From Lachnospiraceae bacterium UBA3820 (GTDB lineage: Bacteria; Bacillota; Clostridia; Lachnospirales; Lachnospiraceae), in the NCBI GenBank assembly GCA_002369325.1, contig DFDU01000020.1:1-14602 (forward strand): 14,602 nucleotides of DNA. Reading direction: 5' to 3'. Both the position numbers and the translations under genes were made by a program. The notes under the pieces were generated by a model. The model ran no database searches, was not told the origin of the DNA, and saw only the letters and a program-made list of their open reading frames with translations. Below, piece by piece: positions 7,612 to 14,551 of the stretch. Every line of letters begins with the position of its first letter. Positions within the stretch are counted from its first letter, which is position 1.

Positions 7612-7640
7612 AAAAAGCAGGAACTTTTTACAGTTCCTGC
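7612..7640 (-). terminator. intrinsic terminator of the GGDEF/EAL gene
   Basis: A perfect 9-bp GC-containing stem (7617-7625 with 7632-7640) and a six-base loop are followed on the minus strand by TTTTTC. It lies 33 bases past the stop codon of the GGDEF/EAL gene and separates its transcript from the HD-GYP gene. Confidence 0.8.
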
Positions 7641-7673
7641 CCTACTTTAAAGTTATCTTTTCTAACACTTCTT

Positions 7674-9605
7674 TTATGCCACTTTGTTTATTACCTTCAT
7701 AAATTCATCACCGGATACAGCCTTTGAATAATACCAGCCCTGCATATATTGACAACCTATGTTGGCAAGGTGTTCTTTTTGCTCTTTTGTTTCCACACCT
7801 TCGGCTACAATCATATATTGAAGTGCATTAAGCATTTTAATCGTATATTCAAGTGTGATACCTGCCTTATTATTTTGGAAAGCATCCCATATAATGAATT
7901 TATCGATTTTTATAATATGGAACGGCATATGGTTAATATAATCAAGATTTGAATAACCCGAGCCATAATCATCAAGCGATAATGTAATTCCGTAATCAAC
8001 TATCTTTTTGATATTCTCATTAATTATATCCGAGCTGCCGACCATATTTGCCGTCTCGGTTATCTCGATGTTAATCTGAGAAGGATCGACATTATATTCC
8101 TCAAGGATTTCAATTACTTTCTTGTAATACTCCGGTTGTTGAAGCTGAACCGGACTCATATTAACCTCTATATATTCCACAGAGCTTTCCGAAAGCCTGT
8201 TATCTCTGATAAACTTGCATACCGAACGAAGTACCGTATCACCCAATGCAATTATCAATCCATTTTTTTCGGCTATCGGTATAAATTCTTCAGGTGAAAT
8301 CCAGCCAAGCTTCTCATCATTTAATCTTACAAGTGCCTCAGCGGAATTATATACATTTTTCTCAACAGAGAATATCGGCTGATAATATACCAAAAGCTCA
8401 TCTCTGTCTATGGCGAGTCTGACCGCTTTTTCGATTTCCTTTTCGCTTCTCATTTTGGTAAGATCCATATCGTGGGCAATTGATATGCCGCCCTTGTTGG
8501 TTTTCTTGGCCATAGATATCGCGTAATCCATACTTTCTATAAGGCTGCTGTAATTACTTGCATCCTTAGGACATTCAAAACAACATATGGAAGTTGACAT
8601 CATAATACCGGAATATGATTCACTGTACCATGGATGTCTGAATCGTCCGAGAATAACTTCAGAAAGATTTTTTATATCATCTATATTCTTTTTATTACAT
8701 ACGGCCACAAATTTATCAGAACCGTAAGTAAATACAACATCTATTCCGTCAACACTCTTAAGATAGTGTCCTACCTGTCTTAAAAGATTATCTCCTGTAT
8801 CTACTCCATAGGTTTTATTGATATATTTGAAATCATCCATCGCAAGCATAATAATCGCGAATTGTTTATTTCTTCCGAAACGATACTCAAAATAACCACG
8901 CATACACTCTTTGTTAAATAAATTAGTGAGATTATCTATATAAAGTGCAGGATTAAATATATAGTTATAAAGCGACAGACAAACTATCGAGAATCCAAAA
9001 CAAAGCAATGAAACCGAATACTTAAGCTGAAGCATCATCATCACTACCGAAAATACTATACTTGACAAAAGTATAAATGCCTTGAATGCCGGAATATTCT
9101 TTCTTTTAAGTATAATAACCGCAGAAGCAGTCACAACCAATACTACGGAAAGCATAAAGTATAAGGCTCCGAGCTTTCCGGCAGTATATCCGTCTTCATA
9201 AAAATAATATCCGATTTTATTAAAAGGTGTAGTAAATTCTATGCTTGTTGTACATAAAAGTATAAAATAAAGAAAATATTTAATCGTAAGCTTGTCTTTA
9301 TCATACATATTCATATATTCACATATAAATGCAGTATATACAACCAGAATAAAGCTTATCATAAACGAATAAAACGCCATGATAATATTATATCCCACTT
9401 CATCCACGGCACCCGTTTTAAACAAAATTCCCGCAAGCGTATTTGTAGCTGCTGCCATAAATATGTAAATATTGAATCTTAAGAAAAAGATGTAGCTTTT
9501 AAGCGGTATCTTCTTTTGATGAAAATACCAAAGCATCATTAAAGTACAATTTACGATTGTTGTAAGATTAAAAATTAAACTGAATTCAAACATTTCAAGC
9601 CCCAT
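7674..9605 (-). CDS. 7-TM protein with degenerate GGDEF and intact EAL domain, probable c-di-GMP phosphodiesterase
   Basis: The start at 9605 (643 residues) has AAGGA 8 bases upstream; a longer frame to 9662 would run through the promoter. From this start about seven hydrophobic segments fill residues 7-217, like the 7-TM sensor modules of signalling proteins. The GGDEF domain (about 221-376) keeps the entry motif DNLTNLFNK, but its active-site loop reads GSDKF (295-299) instead of GGDEF/GGEEF, so cyclase activity is unlikely. The EAL domain (about 386-641) keeps the usual catalytic and metal residues: EALVRL (E423), N482 in NMS, E514 in EITET, D545 and D546 in DDYGSGYS, K566 in KID, E602 in AEGVE and Q622 in QGW. 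The likely activity is hydrolysis of c-di-GMP to pGpG at the membrane, with the inactive GGDEF perhaps sensing GTP. It has its own promoter and terminator. Confidence 0.92.
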   Translation of the reverse strand: MGLEMFEFSLIFNLTTIVNCTLMMLWYFHQKKIPLKSYIFFLRFNIYIFMAAATNTLAGILFKTGAVDEVGYNIIMAFYSFMISFILVVYTAFICEYMNMYDKDKLTIKYFLYFILLCTTSIEFTTPFNKIGYYFYEDGYTAGKLGALYFMLSVVLVVTASAVIILKRKNIPAFKAFILLSSIVFSVVMMMLQLKYSVSLLCFGFSIVCLSLYNYIFNPALYIDNLTNLFNKECMRGYFEYRFGRNKQFAIIMLAMDDFKYINKTYGVDTGDNLLRQVGHYLKSVDGIDVVFTYGSDKFVAVCNKKNIDDIKNLSEVILGRFRHPWYSESYSGIMMSTSICCFECPKDASNYSSLIESMDYAISMAKKTNKGGISIAHDMDLTKMRSEKEIEKAVRLAIDRDELLVYYQPIFSVEKNVYNSAEALVRLNDEKLGWISPEEFIPIAEKNGLIIALGDTVLRSVCKFIRDNRLSESSVEYIEVNMSPVQLQQPEYYKKVIEILEEYNVDPSQINIEITETANMVGSSDIINENIKKIVDYGITLSLDDYGSGYSNLDYINHMPFHIIKIDKFIIWDAFQNNKAGITLEYTIKMLNALQYMIVAEGVETKEQKEHLANIGCQYMQGWYYSKAVSGDEFMKVINKVA

Positions 9606-9613
9606 ATTCATCA

Positions 9614-9618
9614 TCCTT
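9614..9618 (-). promoter_or_regulatory. ribosome binding site fixing the EAL gene start
   Basis: AAGGA on the minus strand is 8 bases before the ATG at 9605. Two further ATGs (9611 and 9614) lie too close to it to use it. Confidence 0.65.
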
Positions 9619-9620
9619 AC

Positions 9621-9639
9621 TTTGTATAAATAATACAAA
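9621..9639 (-). repeat. small hairpin in the 5' leader of the EAL gene
   Basis: TTTGTAT (9621-9627) and ATACAAA (9633-9639) form a perfect 7-bp inverted repeat with a five-base loop. It lies directly before the ribosome binding site, downstream of the predicted transcription start. It could influence translation, but it is short and AT-rich. Confidence 0.3.
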
Positions 9640-9645
9640 TAAATA

Positions 9646-9669
9646 CACAGTAATTTTAACATTACTGTG
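9646..9669. promoter_or_regulatory. palindromic operator over the EAL gene -10 region
   Basis: CACAGTAAT (9646-9654) and ATTACTGTG (9661-9669) are perfect 9-bp inverted copies separated by six bases. The palindrome covers the predicted -10 box and part of the spacer, the usual place for a repressor operator. The same hairpin could instead be a weak terminator for apbE, because a T-rich stretch follows it on the minus strand. Confidence 0.45.
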
Positions 9670-9681
9670 AATTCAATTCAA
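9653..9681 (-). promoter_or_regulatory. sigma-A-type promoter of the GGDEF/EAL gene
   Basis: TTGAAT (9676-9681) and TAAAAT (9653-9658) on the minus strand have a 17-base spacer. They match the consensus at 4 of 6 and 5 of 6 positions. The transcript would start about 40 bases before the ATG. Confidence 0.45.
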
Positions 9682-9796
9682 TATGACAGAATTAACAGTT
9701 TTTCAAAATCATATTGTACAGTTTTTTAGACAATAATTGTGAAAATACACATCTGCGTTTTTTTCTTTTGACGCAAGTTCAAGTTCCTTAAGTATA

Positions 9797-11128
9797 TCAG
9801 TTAAACGGGATGACTTCAAACGATAAATCACTCGAAAAGCTGTCAGCAATACCCTCGGTAACATATATTGATGTATCAGATTTAACAAGTACCATTTCAA
9901 AATCATATTTACCCATGCGCCAAAGCTCAACTGTCTTATCATACCCTAACAAAATAGCTATTGTCGATAACGCATCCGCAACTGCCGAATCGGAAGAAAT
10001 AATAGTTGCCGATACAATATCCGTATCTGCAGGATAACCTGTTGCGGGATCGATAATATGATGATAGTAATTACCATCCTGTTCAAAATATCTCTCGTAT
10101 GTACCTGCTGTATCAACTGACATTGCGGACATACCATTATCTGATAAGCCGTCAATTGAAATTACAGCAAAATAGTCGCCCTGACTGCCATATGGATTTT
10201 GTATACCTACACGCCAAGGCTTGCCGTCCGGCTTGGAGCCAATAAAAGAAATGTTACCTCCAAGGCTTATCATGGCACCGGTTAAAGCATTTTCATCTTT
10301 TGATGTAAGAAGTTCATTTACCTCATCAGCTATGTAACCTTTGGCAATCGCACCCAAATCTATCTTCATTCCATTTTCCTTAAACCTTACACCGAAAAGC
10401 AGTTCACCACTTTCCTCATCATCAGCATATCCCGATGAAACCGCGTTAGACCACTCGCGGGCAGGAAGCTCAAGTACCTCTGCATTATCAGGATTTGTTT
10501 GCAAAAGAAGTTCACTTATCTCCGTATCATCAGGAACACGATAGTTTTTGCTGAAAAATCCCCACGCATCCGATAACGGATAAAGAGCTATATTAAATGC
10601 ACCATCTGTTTCATGCGAAAGCTCCTGACTCATCTTTATAACCTCTATAAGTTCATCCGAACAGGCTGCATTACCGTTATTATTTAAATAATAAACCTCT
10701 GAATCGGGTCTTTCCGTTGAAAACACCCCGTCCAATCTATCAATCAAATCAGCCGATTCCTTAAGTAAATTCTCTGAATCCTCACCATATACGGTCAAGC
10801 CTATCACATCATCCATTGCAAAAAAAGTGGTTGATGAACTTTTTTCACCTGTTTCGATATCTATTGAATCAGAAAACGGTGTACTCTCTGTTGTCGGCAC
10901 ATCAGCTTCCGGCTTTTCTGATTCACCGGTTGTATCGGTTGTATTTTCTACTGTAATTTCCTCAATCTTTTCAGTAGTATCACTTGTTTTTTCAAAAGAA
11001 TTATCTTTTTTTGAACTGCCCGAGTTACCACATCCGGTTAATAATATAGTTCCCAAAAAGATACCGCCTAATATCCGCAATCTTCTTTTTTGCATTGTTC
11101 TACCCCCCATGTTAAAAAAAACTTTCAT
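9797..11128 (-). CDS. apbE: ApbE-type FAD:protein FMN transferase lipoprotein
   Basis: ApbE (flavin transferase) takes FMN from FAD and links it to a Thr/Ser of extracytoplasmic target proteins such as RnfG/NqrC-type subunits. The protein has 443 residues. A lipoprotein signal (KRRLRILGGIFLGTILLTGC) ends in Cys33. A Ser/Thr/Glu-rich linker (about 34-100) follows, longer than usual for the family, and then the ApbE domain (about 102-440). Conserved motifs are DLGAIAKGYIAD (257-268), SLGGN (288-292), HHIIDPATGYP (356-366) and DALST (385-389), which contribute to FAD and Mg2+ binding. AGGAG lies 5 bases before the ATG at 11128. An internal ATG at 11095, preceded by a G run, would also give a good lipoprotein signal, so the start is not certain. 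It follows the PaaI-like gene by 27 bases, so co-transcription is likely. No flavinylation target is visible in the window. Confidence 0.93.
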   Translation of the reverse strand: MKVFFNMGGRTMQKRRLRILGGIFLGTILLTGCGNSGSSKKDNSFEKTSDTTEKIEEITVENTTDTTGESEKPEADVPTTESTPFSDSIDIETGEKSSSTTFFAMDDVIGLTVYGEDSENLLKESADLIDRLDGVFSTERPDSEVYYLNNNGNAACSDELIEVIKMSQELSHETDGAFNIALYPLSDAWGFFSKNYRVPDDTEISELLLQTNPDNAEVLELPAREWSNAVSSGYADDEESGELLFGVRFKENGMKIDLGAIAKGYIADEVNELLTSKDENALTGAMISLGGNISFIGSKPDGKPWRVGIQNPYGSQGDYFAVISIDGLSDNGMSAMSVDTAGTYERYFEQDGNYYHHIIDPATGYPADTDIVSATIISSDSAVADALSTIAILLGYDKTVELWRMGKYDFEMVLVKSDTSIYVTEGIADSFSSDLSFEVIPFN

Positions 11129-11155
11129 ATTTCTCCTACATCTGAAAAATATCCA

Positions 11156-11548
11156 TCATTCCTTATGAAATCCCACTATCTTAACTGCCGCAAGCGGTGT
11201 TCCCAAGTCGTCGGTCACTCGTACATTATAACAGCAGGTGCTTCTTCCATTCTTTATAAGTTCAGTTTCAGCTATAACCTTATCGCTCTTGGGTACTCCG
11301 ATAAAGGAAATATCCGATGTGATGGAAACCGTTCCGGGCTTTTCCCAGTTTGATGCAACCGCAAAAGCAAAATCCGCCAATGTAAAATAAACACCACCCA
11401 TAACACCTCCGACAGCATTTTTGTGGCGTTCGTCAATCATAAGACTGACCTTTGCATAATTTTCTCCTACTTCTTCAATATATGCTCCTGTATCCGCAGC
11501 ATAACGGTCATGTCCGAAAAACTCTCTTATTTCTTCTATATTTTTCAT
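11156..11548 (-). CDS. PaaI-like hotdog-fold acyl-CoA thioesterase
   Basis: Small hotdog-fold proteins of this family hydrolyse acyl- or aryl-CoA thioesters. The start at 11548 (130 residues) is chosen because AGGAGG lies 5 bases upstream; the frame opens 27 bases further up. The family core is seen as NAVGGVMGGVYFTLADFAFAVASN (written here as the stretch from about 44 to 67), with the Asp of LADFAFA in the usual catalytic position and the Asn at its start. The common HGG motif is MGG here, so the conserved His is absent. The later VSITSDISFIGVP, CCYNVRV and AAVKIVGFHK segments are typical of the last strands. It sits between nudC and apbE in one orientation. A truncated second copy of its C-terminus lies at 14447-14551. 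The substrate is unknown. Confidence 0.88.
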   Translation of the reverse strand: MKNIEEIREFFGHDRYAADTGAYIEEVGENYAKVSLMIDERHKNAVGGVMGGVYFTLADFAFAVASNWEKPGTVSITSDISFIGVPKSDKVIAETELIKNGRSTCCYNVRVTDDLGTPLAAVKIVGFHKE

Positions 11549-11553
11549 TTTTG

Positions 11554-11559
11554 CCTCCT
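11554..11559 (-). promoter_or_regulatory. ribosome binding site fixing the PaaI-like gene start
   Basis: AGGAGG on the minus strand, 5 bases before the ATG at 11548, excludes the in-frame ATG at 11575, which lies upstream of it. Confidence 0.75.
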
Positions 11560-11615
11560 GATTTCTGATTTTCAAGTCACCGGTCTCTAACGCCGAACCT
11601 TTGGACTCTAATTTT

Positions 11616-12479
11616 TTATATGCTTTTTCCTTCCTTAAACATCCTCATCATCTCATTTGTCAAACTGTAATCATATGGCTGAAGCTCAATATTTTCTCTC
11701 TGTACCCATTCGGCATACTTTAATTCCGATGCATCCATATGTATGGTATCATCTCCGTTCAGGTCACAAAAAAAGCCTATCAAAAGATCACTCGCTATCC
11801 CCCATGGCTGTGATTTGTAATATCTTATGTTCTTTACCATGAGTCCCGTCTCTTCCATAACCTCCCGCATAACGGTTTCTTCAATCGTTTCTCCTATTTC
11901 GGCAAATCCCGCTACAAGCGCATTATGCGCAAATCCGGTTCTGTACTTCGTAAGAAGCAGCTTATCACCGTTTGTGATTCCGACAATTACTGCAGGATTT
12001 ATACGGGGATATATTTTATTTCTGCATTTCGGACAAACTACCGCCCTCTCCAGCAAATCCTTCATAACCCTGGTTCCGCAATGACCGCAATACAAATTAT
12101 TTCTGTACCATTCTGCAAGCTGATATGCCGTAAATGCGGCAAACATATATCTTTTCGGTTCAAGGTTCATACTCATTATTCGTCTTAATTCATAAAACGA
12201 ATATCCCTTTGGAATTATATTTAATATATCAGTACCGGTCATTTCCAAAGTATCAGCAAGAAAGAAAATGTCCTCATCTATATAAAACAGATATGTAAGT
12301 TCCGGAATGTGTTCCGGATTTAACTCATTTAGCTTAGGAAAGCTGACCTTTTCTCCGGCTGCATCAATCTTTAGCAAAAGTTTTCCTTCATTAAAGAAAA
12401 CTATCATACTTTCGTCATCCTGTCGCATATCCGGCATATAATGATTATTAAACCTGTATGGGGATATATCCTGAATCAT
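11616..12479 (-). CDS. nudC: NudC-type NAD(H) pyrophosphatase (Nudix hydrolase)
   Basis: NudC enzymes cleave NADH/NAD+ to NMN(H) and AMP and can remove NAD caps from RNA. The protein has 287 residues, close to the family length. An N-terminal domain (1-125) is followed by a zinc ribbon with Cys131, Cys134, Cys149 and Cys152 (CGHCG and CPKC), the linker YPRINPAVIV and a Nudix domain. The Nudix box (191-213) fits G-x5-E-x7-RE-x-x-EE-x-G-L exactly. SQPWGIASD (223-231) corresponds to the SQPW motif that marks the NADH-specific group, where SQPWPFPxS is usual. The start overlaps the stop of the upstream thioesterase gene in an ATGA, and GGAGG (12487-12491) lies 7 bases upstream inside that gene, so the two are translationally coupled. 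The identification is strong; the physiological substrate is inferred from the family. Confidence 0.93.
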   Translation of the reverse strand: MIQDISPYRFNNHYMPDMRQDDESMIVFFNEGKLLLKIDAAGEKVSFPKLNELNPEHIPELTYLFYIDEDIFFLADTLEMTGTDILNIIPKGYSFYELRRIMSMNLEPKRYMFAAFTAYQLAEWYRNNLYCGHCGTRVMKDLLERAVVCPKCRNKIYPRINPAVIVGITNGDKLLLTKYRTGFAHNALVAGFAEIGETIEETVMREVMEETGLMVKNIRYYKSQPWGIASDLLIGFFCDLNGDDTIHMDASELKYAEWVQRENIELQPYDYSLTNEMMRMFKEGKSI

Positions 12480-12895
12480 CTTTCTTCCTCCGTCAAATCC
12501 GCCAACGCATTGTAAAAGTCGGGAAATTCCTTTTGTAATCTTACGATTTTTCCTTCTTTGTCAAGAAAGCAATGTTCCGAATGCGCCTCACACAAAATCT
12601 TATCATCTTTATTTTTCATCTCATAATATATCTTAAGTCTTACACCCTTTAGTTCTTCTACTTTTACAGATATAAAAACATCATCGGCAAAAGTACAGCT
12701 TGTTTTATATTTGCAATCAATCGCAGTAACCGGTGAAGCCACACCAAGCTCTTCAAGCTTATCATAGTCCCAGCCTATCTGTGATAAGAAGTCTACTCTT
12801 GCTTCCTCCATCCATCTTATATAATTTGAATGATGAGCTATGCCCATTTTATCAGTTTCATAATATTGTACCGTATGTTTGTATTTATTCATCAT
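12476..12895 (-). CDS. YbgC/4-HBT-family acyl-CoA thioesterase
   Basis: This 139-residue hotdog-fold thioesterase belongs to the 4-hydroxybenzoyl-CoA thioesterase/YbgC group. The N-terminal signature is clear: YYETDKMGIAHHSNYIRWME (residues 11-30), followed by EARVDFL, with Asp15 in the position of the catalytic Asp. Family members hydrolyse acyl-CoA, or in some cases acyl-ACP. Substrate choice cannot be read from the sequence. An AGG lies 5 bases before the first of two adjacent ATGs (12895 and 12892), and either could be used. It is the first gene of the cluster ending with apbE and is coupled to nudC by an ATGA overlap. It is not similar in detail to the PaaI-like thioesterase nearby, so the two are different hotdog families and not recent duplicates. 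Confidence 0.9.
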   Translation of the reverse strand: MMNKYKHTVQYYETDKMGIAHHSNYIRWMEEARVDFLSQIGWDYDKLEELGVASPVTAIDCKYKTSCTFADDVFISVKVEELKGVRLKIYYEMKNKDDKILCEAHSEHCFLDKEGKIVRLQKEFPDFYNALADLTEEER

Positions 12896-12971
12896 ATATA
12901 CCTGCCCTGTTTAGGAAATCTAATATTCTTACTTTATACTATTGTTCTTAACAGTCTTATTAACTGAAAAT

Positions 12972-13904
12972 TTACTTTACCAGTTCAACCGCATTGTTAT
13001 TATCAACCAATTTAACACTTTTCAAATTTCTTATATATGATGTAAACTTTGAATAACCGATTTTTTTAATTTCATTTTCAACATCATCAAAGCTGTCATA
13101 TATTCTCTTCTTGAGCAAGCCTAAGTTCATTTTATCATCATTCTTCTTCAGCTCATCAATAATCATTTTTTCAAGCCCTACATTCTTATCCGACTTTAAA
13201 ACAATGGTTGATGTTCTTCCCGAAGTTTTTACAGTCACATTCTTCATACTGTTAGCAAATGATGTAAGATTGTTAAACCCATAATTTCTAAAATCGAACT
13301 CCGGATATAATCTTGACAGCCTGCTGCCTATCTCTCCCAGTCCCGTCAGCTTGTCCTTGCTGTTATTTTCATTGATTATCTTAATTATCGCCTTTTCTAT
13401 GGTTGACTTTTTTGTCACATTATTTTTATGTCTTCTATCATCAGGCATTTCTTCCTCATCAATTATCTGATTAAGCACAACAAATTTCTTGCATGCCCTG
13501 ACAAACGATTGCGGTGTTTTATCCTCGCCCATACCTATCACATCTATACCGTTTTCACGTATCTCCTTGGCAAGCTTGGTAAAATCCCCATCACTTGAAG
13601 CTATGCAAAACATATCTGCCTTGCCTTCATATAGAAGCTTCATAGCATCTATTACCAGACATATGTCTGTAGCATTTTTACCTGATGTGTTACTCTCCTG
13701 CATAATAAGATTAAGAGCATATTTGTTGGTGCACTCCATCCACCCTTTTATAGAACTATTAATCCAATTACCATATACACGTCTTATAATTATATCTCCA
13801 TATTGGCTAAGTTCATCTATTATTGTATCCATATATTTTACCGCAACATTATCCGCATCGATTAAAAGTGCTATTTTTGCATCGTTTTTGTTATCTGAAA
13901 TCAT
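12972..13904 (-). CDS. NYN-domain putative ribonuclease with two OST-HTH/LOTUS-like domains (LabA/DUF88 type)
   Basis: The protein has 310 residues. The N-terminal NYN (PIN-like) domain (about 8-146) shows LLIDADN (13-19), TDICLVIDAMKLL (79-91) and SSDGDF (103-108). Asp16, Asp18, Asp80, Asp105 and Asp107 are positioned as metal-binding nuclease residues. A charged linker follows, then a winged-helix segment (about 167-237, with EIGSRLSRLYPEFDFRNYGF) typical of OST-HTH/LOTUS domains that bind RNA. A second, more divergent copy is likely at 243-308 (LLKKRIYDSF, KIGYSKFTSYI). Family knowledge suggests a cytoplasmic RNase or RNA-binding factor with unknown targets. The TAGGAG ribosome binding site overlaps the stop codon of the upstream 164-residue gene, 9 bases away, so the pair is an operon. 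The nuclease prediction is good; the biological role is not known. Confidence 0.9.
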   Translation of the reverse strand: MISDNKNDAKIALLIDADNVAVKYMDTIIDELSQYGDIIIRRVYGNWINSSIKGWMECTNKYALNLIMQESNTSGKNATDICLVIDAMKLLYEGKADMFCIASSDGDFTKLAKEIRENGIDVIGMGEDKTPQSFVRACKKFVVLNQIIDEEEMPDDRRHKNNVTKKSTIEKAIIKIINENNSKDKLTGLGEIGSRLSRLYPEFDFRNYGFNNLTSFANSMKNVTVKTSGRTSTIVLKSDKNVGLEKMIIDELKKNDDKMNLGLLKKRIYDSFDDVENEIKKIGYSKFTSYIRNLKSVKLVDNNNAVELVK

Positions 13905-13913
13905 TGTTTTCTC

Positions 13914-14408
13914 CTACCTCTGCACCCGGTTAAGATACCTCTCCCAAGTAAAAATTGCCTCTTTAAAACTTACTTTTATCTCATATGAATCTGCTGCCGT
14001 ATTATCTTCCTCATCTATAAATTCGAGTCCTATATTGTATATATTCTCATCATTTTCATTGTCAACATCCTTTTCGATATAATATAGATAAGAACCCTCA
14101 CATGTGTTTATTATATTCTTTATTTCTTCATCATTCAATACGGTATCCGGCACTTCCTCCATAAGAACTTCATTGGCATCATAATACCTGTAACCGTCCT
14201 TTTTTGCTGATATTATCTTGCCTTCTAAAAGTCTTACGGTTGTTGTATCCGCATAGCTTTCGGTATAGTTGGTATTTTGCGAATTGTTACTGTCTACGAT
14301 AAGTGCCTCAAGCACAAGGATTATCCCTGCTTCATTTACTTTAAAGCTTTGGACAACACAATCGTCAAATGTAAATTTTTCTATTTCGTTTACTGATTTA
14401 AAGCCCAT
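13914..14408 (-). CDS. hypothetical protein, 164 aa, operon partner of the NYN protein
   Basis: I do not recognise a family. The protein has 164 residues and is acidic, with no signal peptide and no membrane segment. The predicted structure is mainly beta strands (VVQSFKVNEAGIILVLEALIV), then an Asn/Thr/Ser-rich loop at about 41-55, more strands, and a C-terminal strand-helix ending FTWERYLNRVQR. This pattern resembles small single-domain cytoplasmic proteins, including some immunity-like DUF families, but that comparison is impressionistic. AAGGAG lies 8 bases before the ATG. Its stop codon is part of the ribosome binding site of the NYN ribonuclease gene, so the two are probably translated together and may act together. 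The coding assignment is supported by the strong start site and the tight spacing. Confidence 0.8.
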   Translation of the reverse strand: MGFKSVNEIEKFTFDDCVVQSFKVNEAGIILVLEALIVDSNNSQNTNYTESYADTTTVRLLEGKIISAKKDGYRYYDANEVLMEEVPDTVLNDEEIKNIINTCEGSYLYYIEKDVDNENDENIYNIGLEFIDEEDNTAADSYEIKVSFKEAIFTWERYLNRVQR

Positions 14409-14446
14409 ATTTTTTCTCCTTAAATTTTTTTAGACTCTTTCTTTAT

Positions 14447-14551
14447 TCATTCCTTATGGAATCCAACAATCTTAACTGCTACAAGCGGTGTTCCCAAATC
14501 ATCGGTCACACGCACATTGTAACAGCAAGTCTCTTCCATCCATACCTTCAT
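14447..14551 (-). pseudogene. truncated second copy of the PaaI-like thioesterase C-terminus
   Basis: The stretch 14447-14530 matches the 3' end of the PaaI-like gene (from 11156) over 84 bases with 11 differences. The encoded last 27 residues (from TCCYNVRVTDD to VGFHKE) differ at only one position (Ala to Val), so nearly all base changes are synonymous. Upstream of this the similarity breaks after a 2-base length difference and the rest of the thioesterase is missing. A short open frame of 34 codons remains, starting at an ATG at 14551. It lacks the catalytic Asp and most of the hotdog fold, so it is a remnant and not an enzyme. It lies 38 bases before the 164-aa gene. Confidence 0.75.

Noticed and set aside
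9760..9778. Short TGCGT/ACGCA hairpin after apbE as its terminator
   Set aside because: Only five pairs with a long loop and no T run on the minus strand.
9709..9942. 77-codon minus-strand frame overlapping the apbE 3' end
   Set aside because: Most of it is an out-of-frame reading of the apbE C-terminus. The last 30 codons look somewhat protein-like but have no start or ribosome binding site of their own.
13489..14082. 197-codon plus-strand frame across the NYN gene and the 164-aa gene
   Set aside because: It is antisense to two genes with strong start sites and is low-complexity Ser/Ile/Leu-rich sequence.
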